The notes under the pieces are model-generated. The model was not told the origin of the DNA. It saw nothing but the letters and a program-made list of their open reading frames with translations, and made no database searches. Source: Streptomyces malaysiensis subsp. samsunensis (GTDB taxonomy: Bacteria > Actinomycetota > Actinomycetes > Streptomycetales > Streptomycetaceae). Taken from it: DNA of 64,000 nt. Below, piece after piece: positions 9,071 through 17,999 of this stretch. Where the stretch lies: contig NZ_JANIIC010000045.1 of NCBI RefSeq assembly GCF_024519315.1, forward strand, positions 32,536 through 96,535, given 5' to 3'. Position 1 is the stretch's first letter, and the number at the start of each line of letters is the position of its first letter. The translations under genes and the position numbers were made by a program.

Positions 9071-9096
9071 GTGACGCAGTCATGACACTGCGTCAC
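9071..9096. promoter_or_regulatory. Perfect 9-bp inverted repeat before alpha-galactosidase
   Basis: GTGACGCAG and CTGCGTCAC are separated by eight bases that themselves contain the palindrome GTCATGAC. The element ends 13 bases before the GGAGG ribosome binding site of the alpha-galactosidase gene. It could be an operator covering the transcription start or a 5'-UTR hairpin. Confidence 0.5.
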
Positions 9097-9122
9097 CCCG
9101 TTGGGAACGGAGGACCCGCATC

Positions 9123-11180
9123 GTGCGCCACCGCTGTTTTCGACCCGCGAGACGAAGAGTCATCGGAGCACTGAGCGCCGGCCTGCTGGCCACGGTCGGC
9201 CTGGCCCTCCCGGCCGTAGCCCAGCCGTCGCACCCCGCCGAGGTCACCACACCGGCCTCCGCCCCGGGCGCCGCGCCCGGTGACGGGCTCGCCCTCACCC
9301 CTCCGATGGGCTTCAACAACTGGAACTCCACCCACTGCCGGGCGGAGTTCAACGAGGCGATGGTCAAGGGCATCGCCGATATCTTCGTGGCGAAGGGGCT
9401 GAAGGACGCCGGGTACCAGTACGTCAATCTCGATGACTGCTGGGCGCTGCCGCAGCGCAACGCGGACGGCAAGCTGGTCCCCGACCCGGTCCGCTTCCCC
9501 AACGGCATCAAGGCCGTCGCCGACTATGTCCATTCCAAGGGACTGAAGATCGGCATCTACACCAGCGCGGGCACCAAGACCTGCAACAGCGCCGGTTTCC
9601 CCGGGGGGCTCGGCCATGAGAAGTCCGACGCCCAGCAGTTCGCCGACTGGGGCATCGACTACCTCAAGTACGACAACTGCAATAACCAGGGCATCGACGC
9701 CAAGCAGCGCTACCGCGCCATGCGCGACGCCCTGAAGGCCGCGACCGAGACCACCGGCCGCCCCATCGTCTACAGCATCTGCGAATGGGGCGAGAACAAG
9801 CCCTGGGAGTGGGCCGGCGAATTCGGCCAGCTGTGGCGCACGACGGGCGACATCAGCGACAGCTGGGGCAGCATGCTGTCGATCGCCAAGCAGAACCTGC
9901 CGCTCGCGCAGTACGCCGGGCCCGGCCGGTGGAACGACCCCGACATGCTGGAGGTCGGCAACGGCGGGATGACGGACACCGAGTACCGCAGCCACTTCTC
10001 GCTGTGGTCGATCATGGCCGCTCCGCTGCTGATCGGCACCGATCTGCGCAAGGCCACCGACGAGACCTATGAGATCCTCGGCAACCACGAGGTCATCGCC
10101 GTCGATCAGGACCCGCTCGGCAAACAGGGCACCGTGGTCTCCTCCGAGGGCGGGCGCTGGGTCATCGCAAAGGAGCTGGCGGACGGCAGCCGAGCCGTCG
10201 CGCTGTTCAACGAGACCGACCGGCCGCAGCACATCGCCACCACGGCGACCGGCGCCGGGCTGCCCGAGGCGACCGCGTACCGGCTGCGCGACCTGTGGGC
10301 GCACAAGGACTACAACACCGCCGGAGCCATCTCGGCCACCGTCCCGGCCCATGGCACCGTGCTCTACCGGGTCTCGGCCGACGCCCGCTGGACCTCCTAC
10401 CCGCCCGCCACCGAACTCGGCCTCGACGGCACGGCGCTGACCGAGGCCGGGGCCACGGAGCAGCTCGAGACCACCCTCACCGACCTCGGGCGCACCCCGG
10501 CCCAGCAGGTCTCGGTCCGGCTGACCGGCCCCGAAGGCTGGCGGATCAAGGCCGTCTCACCGACCCGGGCCGCCTCGCTGCCCACCGGTTCGAAGCTGGC
10601 CACGCGCTGGCAGGTCACCGCGCCCGCCGGTGCCGCGCCCGGCGCGTACGAGCTGACGGTCGGCGCCGACTACCGCTCGCCCGGAGGCACCAAGGCCACC
10701 GCGCGGCTGGTCTCGACGGTCCATGTGGCCGTCGCACCGCCCTCCGGACGCTCGTACGCGAGCGATCTGTCCTGGCTGAGCGCGCTCAACGGCTGGGGCC
10801 CGGTGGAGAAGAACACCAGCGTCGGCGAGAGCGAGGCCGGTGACGGCCATCCGCTCACCATCGGCGGCACCACATACGACAAGGGCCTGGGCGTGCACGC
10901 GCCCAGCGAGGTCACGTACTACACCGGCGGCCGGTGCTCGCGCTTCGGCGCACAGGTCGGCGTGGACGACGAGGAGGGCGCCGACGGGACCGTCGCCTTC
11001 GAGGTCTGGGCGGACGACACCAAGGTGGCGTCCACCAAGACGCTGACCAACGCCGATCCGGCCACCGCCCTCGACGCCGCCATCGGCGGGGCGAAGTCGG
11101 TCCGGCTCGTGGTCACCGACGGCGGGGACGGGAACACCAGCGACCACGGGGACTGGGCCGACGCGGCCTTCACCTGCTGA
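9123..11180 (+). CDS. Secreted GH27 alpha-galactosidase with C-terminal NPCBM domain
   Basis: A 685-residue secreted glycosidase that removes terminal alpha-1,6-galactose. The Arg-rich start RHRCFRPARRRVIGAL plus a hydrophobic run ending at PAVAQP is the signal peptide. The GH27 TIM barrel (about 55-330) begins PPMGFNNWNSTHC; the nucleophile is Asp184 in LKYDNC and the acid/base is Asp274 in RWNDPDMLEVGN. A beta-sandwich domain follows, then a linker/NEW3-like region (about 430-540) and a C-terminal NPCBM domain (about 545-685) with YDKGLGVHAPSEV. The GTG start is nine bases after GGAGG. It is divergent from a sugar ABC importer that probably takes up the products. Confidence 0.95.
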   Translation: MRHRCFRPARRRVIGALSAGLLATVGLALPAVAQPSHPAEVTTPASAPGAAPGDGLALTPPMGFNNWNSTHCRAEFNEAMVKGIADIFVAKGLKDAGYQYVNLDDCWALPQRNADGKLVPDPVRFPNGIKAVADYVHSKGLKIGIYTSAGTKTCNSAGFPGGLGHEKSDAQQFADWGIDYLKYDNCNNQGIDAKQRYRAMRDALKAATETTGRPIVYSICEWGENKPWEWAGEFGQLWRTTGDISDSWGSMLSIAKQNLPLAQYAGPGRWNDPDMLEVGNGGMTDTEYRSHFSLWSIMAAPLLIGTDLRKATDETYEILGNHEVIAVDQDPLGKQGTVVSSEGGRWVIAKELADGSRAVALFNETDRPQHIATTATGAGLPEATAYRLRDLWAHKDYNTAGAISATVPAHGTVLYRVSADARWTSYPPATELGLDGTALTEAGATEQLETTLTDLGRTPAQQVSVRLTGPEGWRIKAVSPTRAASLPTGSKLATRWQVTAPAGAAPGAYELTVGADYRSPGGTKATARLVSTVHVAVAPPSGRSYASDLSWLSALNGWGPVEKNTSVGESEAGDGHPLTIGGTTYDKGLGVHAPSEVTYYTGGRCSRFGAQVGVDDEEGADGTVAFEVWADDTKVASTKTLTNADPATALDAAIGGAKSVRLVVTDGGDGNTSDHGDWADAAFTC

Positions 11181-11228
11181 ACCGTCCCACCCCCATGAGA
11201 TCCGCCCCTTCCCGCGGCCGTCCCGGGC

Positions 11229-12821
11229 TCAGCACTCGGGCAGCCCGGGGAGGGGCGCGTCATTGTCCCCGCCCTTGACGTAGACGACACTCACATAGAC
11301 ATCGCGATGGCCGTTGTCGTCGTCGGTCCTGGCCCACCACACGTTCGTCCACTTGCCGTAGGTCTCCCGGCGGCCCAGGTTCTCCTGGCAGTAGAGGTAG
11401 TTGACGCCGTGCTCGAGGGTGCCGACCGGCTCGCCGCCGTGGGTGTAGGAGGTGGCGTCCCGCCACACCTCGCAGTCGTACCGCCCGCCGCCGCTGTCAT
11501 GGCAGACGGGCGCGGCGCCGGAGGGCCGGGCCGATGCCGGTCCGCCCCGGTGGCCGTCGCCGCCGTCCGGGGCGCGGGACGCGGGCGGTGAGGCCCTGTC
11601 ACCCGGCCGCGCACTGCCCCGCCCCGGCGTGCCGCTCGCCCCTCCGCCGCCCGGTGAGACGGTCTCCCCGGGCCCCGCCCCTCGCCGCGGCTCCTTCGTC
11701 CCGTCCGACGCCGTGGTGTGGTCATCGCCTCCGACCAGCGCGTAGGTCACCCCGCCGCCGATGAGCACGACGGCGGCGACCGCGGCCGCGATGAGCGCTC
11801 CGCGGCGCCTGCGCCCCGCGGCCCGCGGGTCGGCGCGATCCCCCGCGCCCGGCTCGCCGCTCACCAGCGGCTCCACCTCCGGCGGCGGGCCGAAGCCCGG
11901 AGGCGGCGGGGCGGCCGCGGACCCAGCGGTCGGCGGAACGGGCGGCGGCGCCACGGCCCGTGGTGTCTCCCCGGCCGCCACCTCCGCCAGCATCCGGCGC
12001 GCCTCGGCGGCGGACGGCCGCCCCCGCGGATCCTTGTCCATCAGCGCGTACAACACGGGCGCCAGCGGCCCGGCCAGCCGCGGCTCGGGCAGCGGTTCGG
12101 TGACGATCGCGGTGAGCGTGGACCATACGGAGGTGCGGCGGAACGGCGACGAGCCCTCCACCGCCGCGTACAGCGTCATGCCCAGCGCCCAGATGTCCGA
12201 GGCCGGGCTCGGGTCCTGCCCCTGGGCGCGCTCCGGCGCGAGATAGTCCAGTGAGCCGATCAGCTCACCGCTGCGGGTCAGCTTGGTGGTCGCGCCGTCC
12301 TCGGGCGCCTCCAGACTCGCGATGCCGAAGTCCGTGAGGATGACCCGGCCCTCGCGGTCCAGCAGCACATTGCCCGGCTTCACATCCCGGTGCAGCACCC
12401 CGGCGCCATGGGCCGCGCCGAGCGCGTCCGCGATCTCGGCGCCGATCCCCGCGGCCTCCCGGGGGTCGATGGTGCCCCGCTCGTCGATCACATCGTCGAG
12501 CGAGGGCCCGTCGATCAGCTCCATGACGATGAGCGGCAGCCCGCTCTCCTCGGAGACATCGTGGACCGTGATCACACCGGGGTGCCGGATCCGGGCCGCC
12601 GCCCGCGCCTCCCGCTGCATCCGGGTGCGCAGATCGGCCAGCTCGGCGCTGGAGGCGTCGGTGTGGGCCCGCAACACCTTGACCGCGACCTCGCGGCCGA
12701 GCACCGCGTCCACGGCCTTGCAGACCACGCCCATGCCGCCGCGGCCGAGCCGGCCCGTGACCCGATACCGCCCGCCCAGCAGCCTGCCGGACAGATCGCC
12801 GCCCATATCCACCGGTGCCAC
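11229..12821 (-). CDS. Membrane serine/threonine protein kinase (PknB type)
   Basis: A 530-residue Hanks-type kinase. The catalytic domain (about 15-275) has the glycine loop LGRGGMGVV, the ATP Lys in VAVKVLR, the catalytic loop HRDVKPGNVLL and DFGIAS, and the APE-like LAPERAQG. A Pro-rich linker leads to one membrane segment (GALIAAAVAAVVLIGGG, about 340-365) and an extracytoplasmic C-terminus that is low complexity and ends in a Cys/Trp-containing domain of about 90 residues (VCHDSGGGRYDCEVW). There are no PASTA repeats. GTG 12821 is used; ATG 12806 is possible. It is a single gene, convergent with the alpha-galactosidase. Confidence 0.93.
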   Translation of the reverse strand: MAPVDMGGDLSGRLLGGRYRVTGRLGRGGMGVVCKAVDAVLGREVAVKVLRAHTDASSAELADLRTRMQREARAAARIRHPGVITVHDVSEESGLPLIVMELIDGPSLDDVIDERGTIDPREAAGIGAEIADALGAAHGAGVLHRDVKPGNVLLDREGRVILTDFGIASLEAPEDGATTKLTRSGELIGSLDYLAPERAQGQDPSPASDIWALGMTLYAAVEGSSPFRRTSVWSTLTAIVTEPLPEPRLAGPLAPVLYALMDKDPRGRPSAAEARRMLAEVAAGETPRAVAPPPVPPTAGSAAAPPPPGFGPPPEVEPLVSGEPGAGDRADPRAAGRRRRGALIAAAVAAVVLIGGGVTYALVGGDDHTTASDGTKEPRRGAGPGETVSPGGGGASGTPGRGSARPGDRASPPASRAPDGGDGHRGGPASARPSGAAPVCHDSGGGRYDCEVWRDATSYTHGGEPVGTLEHGVNYLYCQENLGRRETYGKWTNVWWARTDDDNGHRDVYVSVVYVKGGDNDAPLPGLPEC

Positions 12822-12938
12822 CGCTCCGCTTCCCCTCGATGCGCTCCTCGGCCCCGCCTGGCCACTGCCGGGCTCCGGGCGAACAGCTTAGGGGCAGACG
12901 GTGACAGCGGGTCAGGGACGGACGGTGAAGAGCCGGGG

Positions 12939-13916
12939 TCAGTCGCCGGTGGGATGTGTGCCCGCCGCCGGGCCGAAGCCCTCAAGACGCGCCTCCTGGG
13001 CCGCCGCGGCGGCCGCGCCCACCACGCCCGCGTCGGTGCCCATCTGCGCCGGGACGACCTCCAGCCCCTGGACGAACGACAGGGTCGCGTAGTCGCGCAG
13101 GGCGCGCCGCAGGGGCGCGAAGAGCACGTCCCCGGCGCCCGCCACCCCGCCGCCGATGACCGCCACCTCGATCTCGACGAGCGCGGCGGTGGCGGCGATC
13201 CCGGCGGCCAGGGCCTGGGCGGCCCGTGCGAACGAGGCGCGCGCGACCGGGTCACCGGCCCGTGCCGAGGCGGCTACGGCCCGGGCGCTGGTGTCGCCGT
13301 CCGGCCCCGGGCGCCAGCCCCCGTCCAGGGCGCGGCGGGCGATGTTGGGGCCGCTGGCGATCCGCTCCACACAGCCGCGTCCGCCACAGGGGCACGGGTC
13401 GCCGTCCAGCTCCACGCTGATGTGGCCGATGTGCCCGGCGTTGCCGGTCGGGCCCGGGTGCAGCCGTCCGCCCAGGACCAGCCCTCCGCCCACGCCGGTG
13501 GAGACCACCATGCACAGCGCGCCCTTACGGCCGCGGGCCGCGCCCTGCCAGTGCTCGGCGGCCGTCATCGCGGGCCCGTCGCCGACCAGCGTCAGCGGCA
13601 GTGCGCCGGTGGTCTCCCGGACCCCGGCGACCAGCGGGAAGTCCCGCCAGCCGGGGATGTTGACGGGGCTGACGGTGCCCACGGAGGCGTCCACCGGGCC
13701 CGCGCTGCCGATGCCGACGGCGGCGGCCCGCGACCAGTGCGGTGTGGCCGCGAGCTCCTCGAGCACGGCGGTGACCTGCCGCATCACGGTCGCGCCCGCC
13801 TCCTGGGCACGGGTGGCGCGACGGGCTCTTACGACCAGTTTTCCGCTCCCGTCCACCAGAGCGCCCGCGATCTTGGTCCCGCCGATGTCCAGTGCGGCGA
13901 TGAGGTCACGTGGCAT
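12939..13916 (-). CDS. ROK family sugar kinase (glucokinase-like)
   Basis: A 325-residue ROK protein. The N-terminal ATP motif is ALDIGGTKIAGALVD, the ROK signature includes GHISVELDGDPCPCGGRGCVE with the Cys cluster that binds structural zinc, and the sugar-phosphorylation Asp lies in the VGDGPAMTAAEH region. The family phosphorylates glucose, ManNAc or other hexoses. A much longer open frame exists, but CAGGAGAG upstream of ATG 13916 and the family N-terminus set the start. It is divergent from a LacI regulator with a perfect 12-bp palindrome in between, so LacI-type control of this kinase is likely. Confidence 0.9.
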   Translation of the reverse strand: MPRDLIAALDIGGTKIAGALVDGSGKLVVRARRATRAQEAGATVMRQVTAVLEELAATPHWSRAAAVGIGSAGPVDASVGTVSPVNIPGWRDFPLVAGVRETTGALPLTLVGDGPAMTAAEHWQGAARGRKGALCMVVSTGVGGGLVLGGRLHPGPTGNAGHIGHISVELDGDPCPCGGRGCVERIASGPNIARRALDGGWRPGPDGDTSARAVAASARAGDPVARASFARAAQALAAGIAATAALVEIEVAVIGGGVAGAGDVLFAPLRRALRDYATLSFVQGLEVVPAQMGTDAGVVGAAAAAAQEARLEGFGPAAGTHPTGD

Positions 13917-13992
13917 AGGTGTCGACTCTCCTGGTGGGCATGCTGGTGGGGCATGGGCGTGTTCAGTGTGCGACAACAGTCTTCCCGGCGCT

Positions 13993-14004
13993 GACAACGT
14001 TGTC
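13993..14004. promoter_or_regulatory. LacI-type operator between ROK kinase and LacI gene
   Basis: GACAACGTTGTC is a perfect 12-bp palindrome with the central CG pair typical of LacI/GalR operators. It lies in the 146-base divergent intergenic region, so the adjacent LacI protein probably represses both its own gene and the ROK kinase. Confidence 0.7.
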
Positions 14005-14062
14005 CAGCAGTTATGCTCGTCACTCCTTCCCCCACGACGACCAGCGACGGGACGAGCGCACT

Positions 14063-15136
14063 GTGACCGACACCGCCCCGGGCACCGCCAGCCGCACCCC
14101 CACACGCCGTTACGGCACCCGCCCCACGATGAAGGATGTCGCCGCGCGGGCCGGGGTCGGCCTCAAAACCGTCTCCAGAGTGGTCAACGGCGAGCCGGGG
14201 GTCACCCCCGACACCGAGCGCCGCGTCCAGGAGGCCATCACCGCGCTCGGTTTCCGCCGCAACGACAGCGCGCGCATTCTGCGCAAGGGCCGTACGGCGA
14301 GCATCGGACTGGTCCTGGAGGATCTGGCCGACCCCTTCTACGGCCCGCTGAGCCGCGCCGTGGAAGAGGTCGCCCGCGCCCATGGCGCACTGCTGATCAA
14401 CGGATCCAGCGCGGAGGACCCCGACCGCGAGCAGGAGCTGGTGCTCGCGCTGTGCGCGCGCCGGGTCGACGGCCTCGTCATCATCCCGGCCGGCCATGAC
14501 CACCGCTATCTCGCCCCCGAGATGGCGGCCGGGGTCGCCACCGTCTTCGTCGACCGGCCCGCGGGCCGTATCGACGCCGACGCCGTCCTCGCCGACAGCT
14601 TCGGCGGCTCGCGCGACGCCGTCGCCCATCTGATCGCCCACGGCCACCGCCGGATCGGCTTCCTCGGCGACCTGCCGGGCATCCACACCGCCGCCGAGCG
14701 GCTGCGCGGCTATCACGCGGCGATGAACGAGGCCGGGCTGCCGGTCCATGACGCCTGGGTCTCGACCGGCCCCACCGACCCCGAGCGGGTCCGGGCCGCG
14801 GCCACCGCCATGCTGAACGCCGCCGAGCCGGTCACCGCGCTCTTCGCGGGCAACAACCGGGTCACGGTCACGGTCGTACGGGTCCTGGCCGAGCGCCCCG
14901 CGCCCGCCGCGCCGGTGGCCCTCGTCGGCTTCGACGACTTCGAGCTCGCCGATCTGCTCTCCCCCGGGATCACCGTCATAGCCCAGGACTCGGCCCAGCT
15001 CGGCCGCACCGCCGCCGATCTGCTCTTCCGCCGCCTCGACGGGGCGGGCGGGGACCCCCGGCAGCTCGTCCTGCCGACCCGGCTGATCCCGCGCGGCTCG
15101 GGCGAACTGCCCCCGCCCGCGACGTCCACGGCCTGA
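14063..15136 (+). CDS. LacI family transcriptional regulator
   Basis: A 357-residue repressor. After a Thr/Arg-rich extension of about 22 residues the HTH reads MKDVAARAGVGLKTVSRVVN, including the hinge-helix region, followed by a periplasmic-binding-protein-like effector domain (GLVLEDLADPFYGPL onward) ending at about residue 350. GTG 14063 is the first plausible start in frame; its ribosome binding site is weak, so ATG 14129 directly at the HTH cannot be excluded. The effector is presumably a sugar or sugar phosphate related to the divergent ROK kinase. Confidence 0.92.
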   Translation: MTDTAPGTASRTPTRRYGTRPTMKDVAARAGVGLKTVSRVVNGEPGVTPDTERRVQEAITALGFRRNDSARILRKGRTASIGLVLEDLADPFYGPLSRAVEEVARAHGALLINGSSAEDPDREQELVLALCARRVDGLVIIPAGHDHRYLAPEMAAGVATVFVDRPAGRIDADAVLADSFGGSRDAVAHLIAHGHRRIGFLGDLPGIHTAAERLRGYHAAMNEAGLPVHDAWVSTGPTDPERVRAAATAMLNAAEPVTALFAGNNRVTVTVVRVLAERPAPAAPVALVGFDDFELADLLSPGITVIAQDSAQLGRTAADLLFRRLDGAGGDPRQLVLPTRLIPRGSGELPPPATSTA

Positions 15137-15292
15137 CCGCCTTCCGTCATCGGCCCGACTCCCCCGCTCCCCCCTTCCGAACACCTGGTTCCGAACGCCT
15201 GAACGGCCCCGCTCCGGTTGCCCCGGTCCCCCACCGCCCCGAGGGTGGACGCGGAGGGCCCGGGGCCCGGCCGGTGGAACGAGGGAGACGCG

Positions 15293-15745
15293 ATGAGCGG
15301 GCGCCGAACGCGGACGATCTGCGCGGTGAGCCTCATGGCCGTGCTGGCGCCGGCCGCCGCCGGCTGTTCGGACGACGGGGGCGCCCCGTCGTCCGAAGTG
15401 TCCCGGGCCTCCGCCGCCATCGCCTCCGCGAGGGCGTCGGCCCAGGCCCAGCTGGACAAGATCAAGGGCGGCTCCCAGGCCAAGCGCGAGGTGAAGGCCG
15501 GCCGGGTGACCCGCGACAGCGCGGGACGGGCCCTGGCACCGCTGACCGTGACCAACGGGGGCCGGCACACGGCCGGCTACGCCGTTGAGGTCAACTTCCG
15601 CAATGCGAGCGGGGACTTGGTCGACGCCGTCCTCCTGCGCCTCACCAAGGTGCCCCCGAACAAGCCCACCAGGGCCACCGCCCGCAGCCACCGCAGGCTC
15701 ACCGGCCGCATCACGGCACAGGTGGGCACGGCGGTGCGGTACTGA
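15293..15745 (+). CDS. Small lipoprotein, FxLYD-like beta domain
   Basis: A 150-residue exported lipoprotein. The signal RRTRTICAVSLMAVLAPAAA is followed by the lipobox Cys in AAAGCSDDGG. A Ser/Ala-rich tether with coiled-coil tendency (about 30-55) leads to a small beta domain (VTNGGRHTAGYAVEVNFRN) resembling proteins that bind or sense at the cell envelope. GAGGGAGA precedes ATG 15293. Function unknown; the FxLYD resemblance is a pattern judgement. Confidence 0.75.
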   Translation: MSGRRTRTICAVSLMAVLAPAAAGCSDDGGAPSSEVSRASAAIASARASAQAQLDKIKGGSQAKREVKAGRVTRDSAGRALAPLTVTNGGRHTAGYAVEVNFRNASGDLVDAVLLRLTKVPPNKPTRATARSHRRLTGRITAQVGTAVRY

Positions 15746-15826
15746 CCGCCGGGGCTCCCGGTGCGCCGATCCGGCGCACCGGGCGAGAAGACACCGAGAG
15801 GAACAGACGCGAAAGGCGCTCAGGCC

Positions 15827-16699
15827 ATGGCACAGGTGCACCATCGGTTCGCGGACATCCAGGGTCACCGGCTGTTCTACCGTGAGGCCGGTCCCGCGGA
15901 CGCCCCCGCGCTCGTCCTCCTGCACGGCTTCCCCACCAGCTCGTTCATGTTCCGCCACCTCATGCCGCGGCTGGCGGACGGCTATCACCTCATCGCCCCC
16001 GACCACCTGGGCTTCGGCTTCTCCGACGCCCCGGGCGTCGATGACTTCGACTACACCTTCGACGCCCTCACCGACCTCACCGCCGGTCTCCTCGGCCATC
16101 TCGGCCTCGACCGCTATGCCCTCTACGTCCAGGACTACGGCGCGCCCATCGGCTGGCGCCTGGCCCTGCGCGCCCCGGAAGCGGTCACCGCGATCGTGAC
16201 GCAGAACGGCAACGCCTACGACGACGGTTTCGTGGAGGACTTCTGGCGACCGGTGTGGGCCTACCAGCGGGATCAGGGCCCGGAGAACGAACAGGCCATC
16301 CGCCAGGCACTCTCCTTGGACCTGATCAAGTGGCAGTACGTCACCGGAGTCCCCGACGAGAGCCTGGTCAGCCCCGACACCTGGCACCACGACTTCCAGC
16401 AGGTGTCCCGGCCCGGCAACGACCTCGTCCAGCTCAAGCTCTTCCGGGACTACGCCACCAACAGCCCCATGTACCCCCGGGTGCACGAGTACTTGCGGGC
16501 CCACCAGCCGCCCCTGCTCGCCGTATGGGGCCGGAACGACCCCATCTTCGGCCCCGCCGGCGCCCGAGCCTTCGTACGCGACAACCCGAAGGCCGAGGTG
16601 CGCCTTCTGGACGGCGGCCACTTCCTCCTCGAAACCGCCCTGGACGAGGTGGCCCCACTGATCCGGGAGTTCCTCGGCACCCGTGTGCCCGCACGCTGA
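15827..16699 (+). CDS. Alpha/beta hydrolase, haloalkane-dehalogenase-like
   Basis: A 290-residue cytoplasmic alpha/beta hydrolase. The oxyanion strand is LLHGFPTSSFMFR. The nucleophile elbow is YVQDYGAPIGWRLA with Asp103 rather than Ser, as in haloalkane dehalogenases and epoxide hydrolases. The second acid is in WGRNDPIFGP and the catalytic His in DGGHFLLE. Length fits the family. GAGAGGAACAG lies upstream, although the spacing to ATG 15827 is long. The substrate is unknown; true dehalogenase activity also needs halide-binding Trp residues, which I cannot verify. Confidence 0.85.
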   Translation: MAQVHHRFADIQGHRLFYREAGPADAPALVLLHGFPTSSFMFRHLMPRLADGYHLIAPDHLGFGFSDAPGVDDFDYTFDALTDLTAGLLGHLGLDRYALYVQDYGAPIGWRLALRAPEAVTAIVTQNGNAYDDGFVEDFWRPVWAYQRDQGPENEQAIRQALSLDLIKWQYVTGVPDESLVSPDTWHHDFQQVSRPGNDLVQLKLFRDYATNSPMYPRVHEYLRAHQPPLLAVWGRNDPIFGPAGARAFVRDNPKAEVRLLDGGHFLLETALDEVAPLIREFLGTRVPAR

Positions 16700-16738
16700 A
16701 CCACGCGCACACCGCCGTGCCGGTCGGTCCGCGGCCGC

Positions 16739-17122
16739 TCAGGCGGCGAGCACCTTGGCCTTGGCGCGCTCGTACTCCTCGGGCGTGAGATCGCCGTGGT
16801 TCTTGAGCTCCACGAGGTGCGCGAGCTCCTCGGCCTGGCCCGTGGTGGCGGTCGTCCGCATGACCTCCCGGAAGTCCGCCTCCGCCTTCTCGGCCCGCTT
16901 CATCTCGCGCACGCCCATCTCCCGGCCACGTGCCACCAGGTAGACGAAGACGCCGAGGAAGGGCAGCACCAGGACGAAGACGGTCCAGCCCGCCTTGGCC
17001 CATCCGCTGAGCGAGTCATCGCGGAAGAGATCGGCGAGCACGCGGAACAGCAGAAACAGCCACAGGACCCACAGAAAGACCCACATCGTGGTCAGAAAAA
17101 TATTCAGCAGCGGGTAGTTCAT
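16739..17122 (-). CDS. Two-TM membrane protein with C-terminal SHOCT domain
   Basis: A 127-residue protein. Two membrane segments (MWVFLWVLWLFLLFRV and VFVLVLPFLGVFVYLVA) match the PLDc_N-type envelope of cardiolipin-synthase N-termini, followed by a charged helix and a short SHOCT motif ELKNHGDLTPEEYERAKAKV at the end. GGGAGG before ATG 17122 fixes the start. Such proteins are common small membrane proteins of unknown function in actinobacteria. Confidence 0.85.
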   Translation of the reverse strand: MNYPLLNIFLTTMWVFLWVLWLFLLFRVLADLFRDDSLSGWAKAGWTVFVLVLPFLGVFVYLVARGREMGVREMKRAEKAEADFREVMRTTATTGQAEELAHLVELKNHGDLTPEEYERAKAKVLAA

Positions 17123-17196
17123 CGTCCGCCTCCCATCGGCCACGCCCGGCGCGACCGTGAGCGCCCCGCCGGGCCCCACCTCTTCAGTTTACGGCG

Positions 17197-17223
17197 CCGC
17201 ATCCGGCGCAGCGCCGGATGCGG
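17197..17223. promoter_or_regulatory. Strong 12-bp hairpin between divergent genes
   Basis: CCGCATCCGGCG and CGCCGGATGCGG pair perfectly around a three-base loop. It lies upstream of both flanking genes, so it is not placed as a terminator for either; it may be a cruciform or operator, or insulate the two promoters. Confidence 0.6.
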
Positions 17224-17298
17224 TGGCGGCGGCGGGTGGATAGGACTTGAGGTGCGGGAGCGTCGTCGGTCGGCGAAGGCCGGAAGGGCGGGCGAGCC

Positions 17299-17931
17299 AT
17301 GGAGCTCCAGGTTCTCCCCCTGGCCGTCACCATGATGGCGGGGCCGCAGATCGTGGCCGCCGTCATCCTGGTGACCACGGCCCGGCCGGTACGGGTGTGC
17401 CTGGCGTTTCTGCTGGGGGTGGCGGTCGCCACGGCGGTGGGAGTCGCTCTCGCCCGGTGGATCTTCGCGCTGCTGGGGCAGTCGGTCGCACCGGGCAGCC
17501 CGTCCGATCGAGGTGCGGCCGCGACCATCGTGCAGCTGGTGCTGGTGGGGCTGCTGGCGCTGGTAGCCGTGAAGAACGTGGTGAAGCGCCGGACGGTCGA
17601 ACCGCCGAAGTGGCTGGGCTCGCTCTTGGAAGCCGGTCCCCGTAAGGCGCTCACGACCGGCTTTCTGATCATCCTGTTCATGCCGTCCGACATCGCGGTC
17701 ATGCTGACCGTGGGGGCGAATCTGGAGCAGCACGGGGCGGAGTGGACCGCGGCGCTGCCGTTCATCGCCGCCACCGTGCTGATCGCGGCACTGCCGCTGC
17801 TGGTCTATCTCCTCCTCGGCGGCCGGGCGCAGCGCGCGATGCCCCGGGTCCGGGAGTGGCTCACCACCCATAGCTGGGTGGTCAACGCCGCCGCGTGCCT
17901 GATCTTCATCGCGCTCATCCTGGCCCCCTGA
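17299..17931 (+). CDS. GAP family (sulfolipid-addressing-like) membrane protein
   Basis: A 210-residue protein with six hydrophobic segments, resembling the GAP/Sap family related to LysE-type exporters (mycobacterial sulfolipid-1-addressing protein). Family-like features are the N-terminal LPLAVTMMAGPQIVAAVI and the central GFLIILFMPSDIAVMLTVGANL. ATG 17299 is close to the first hydrophobic segment. It is a single gene and the transported molecule is unknown. Confidence 0.75.
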   Translation: MELQVLPLAVTMMAGPQIVAAVILVTTARPVRVCLAFLLGVAVATAVGVALARWIFALLGQSVAPGSPSDRGAAATIVQLVLVGLLALVAVKNVVKRRTVEPPKWLGSLLEAGPRKALTTGFLIILFMPSDIAVMLTVGANLEQHGAEWTAALPFIAATVLIAALPLLVYLLLGGRAQRAMPRVREWLTTHSWVVNAAACLIFIALILAP

Positions 17932-17999
17932 CGTCCTGCGAGCCGGCCCTGACGACCCATGGACGGCCCCCTGACGGCCGGGTCGGCCGACTACCGGCC

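Noticed and set aside
13829..16621. A 930-codon minus-strand open frame
   Set aside because: Antisense to the LacI, lipoprotein and dehalogenase-like genes; composition is Val/Gly/Ala shadow-like and no domain is visible.
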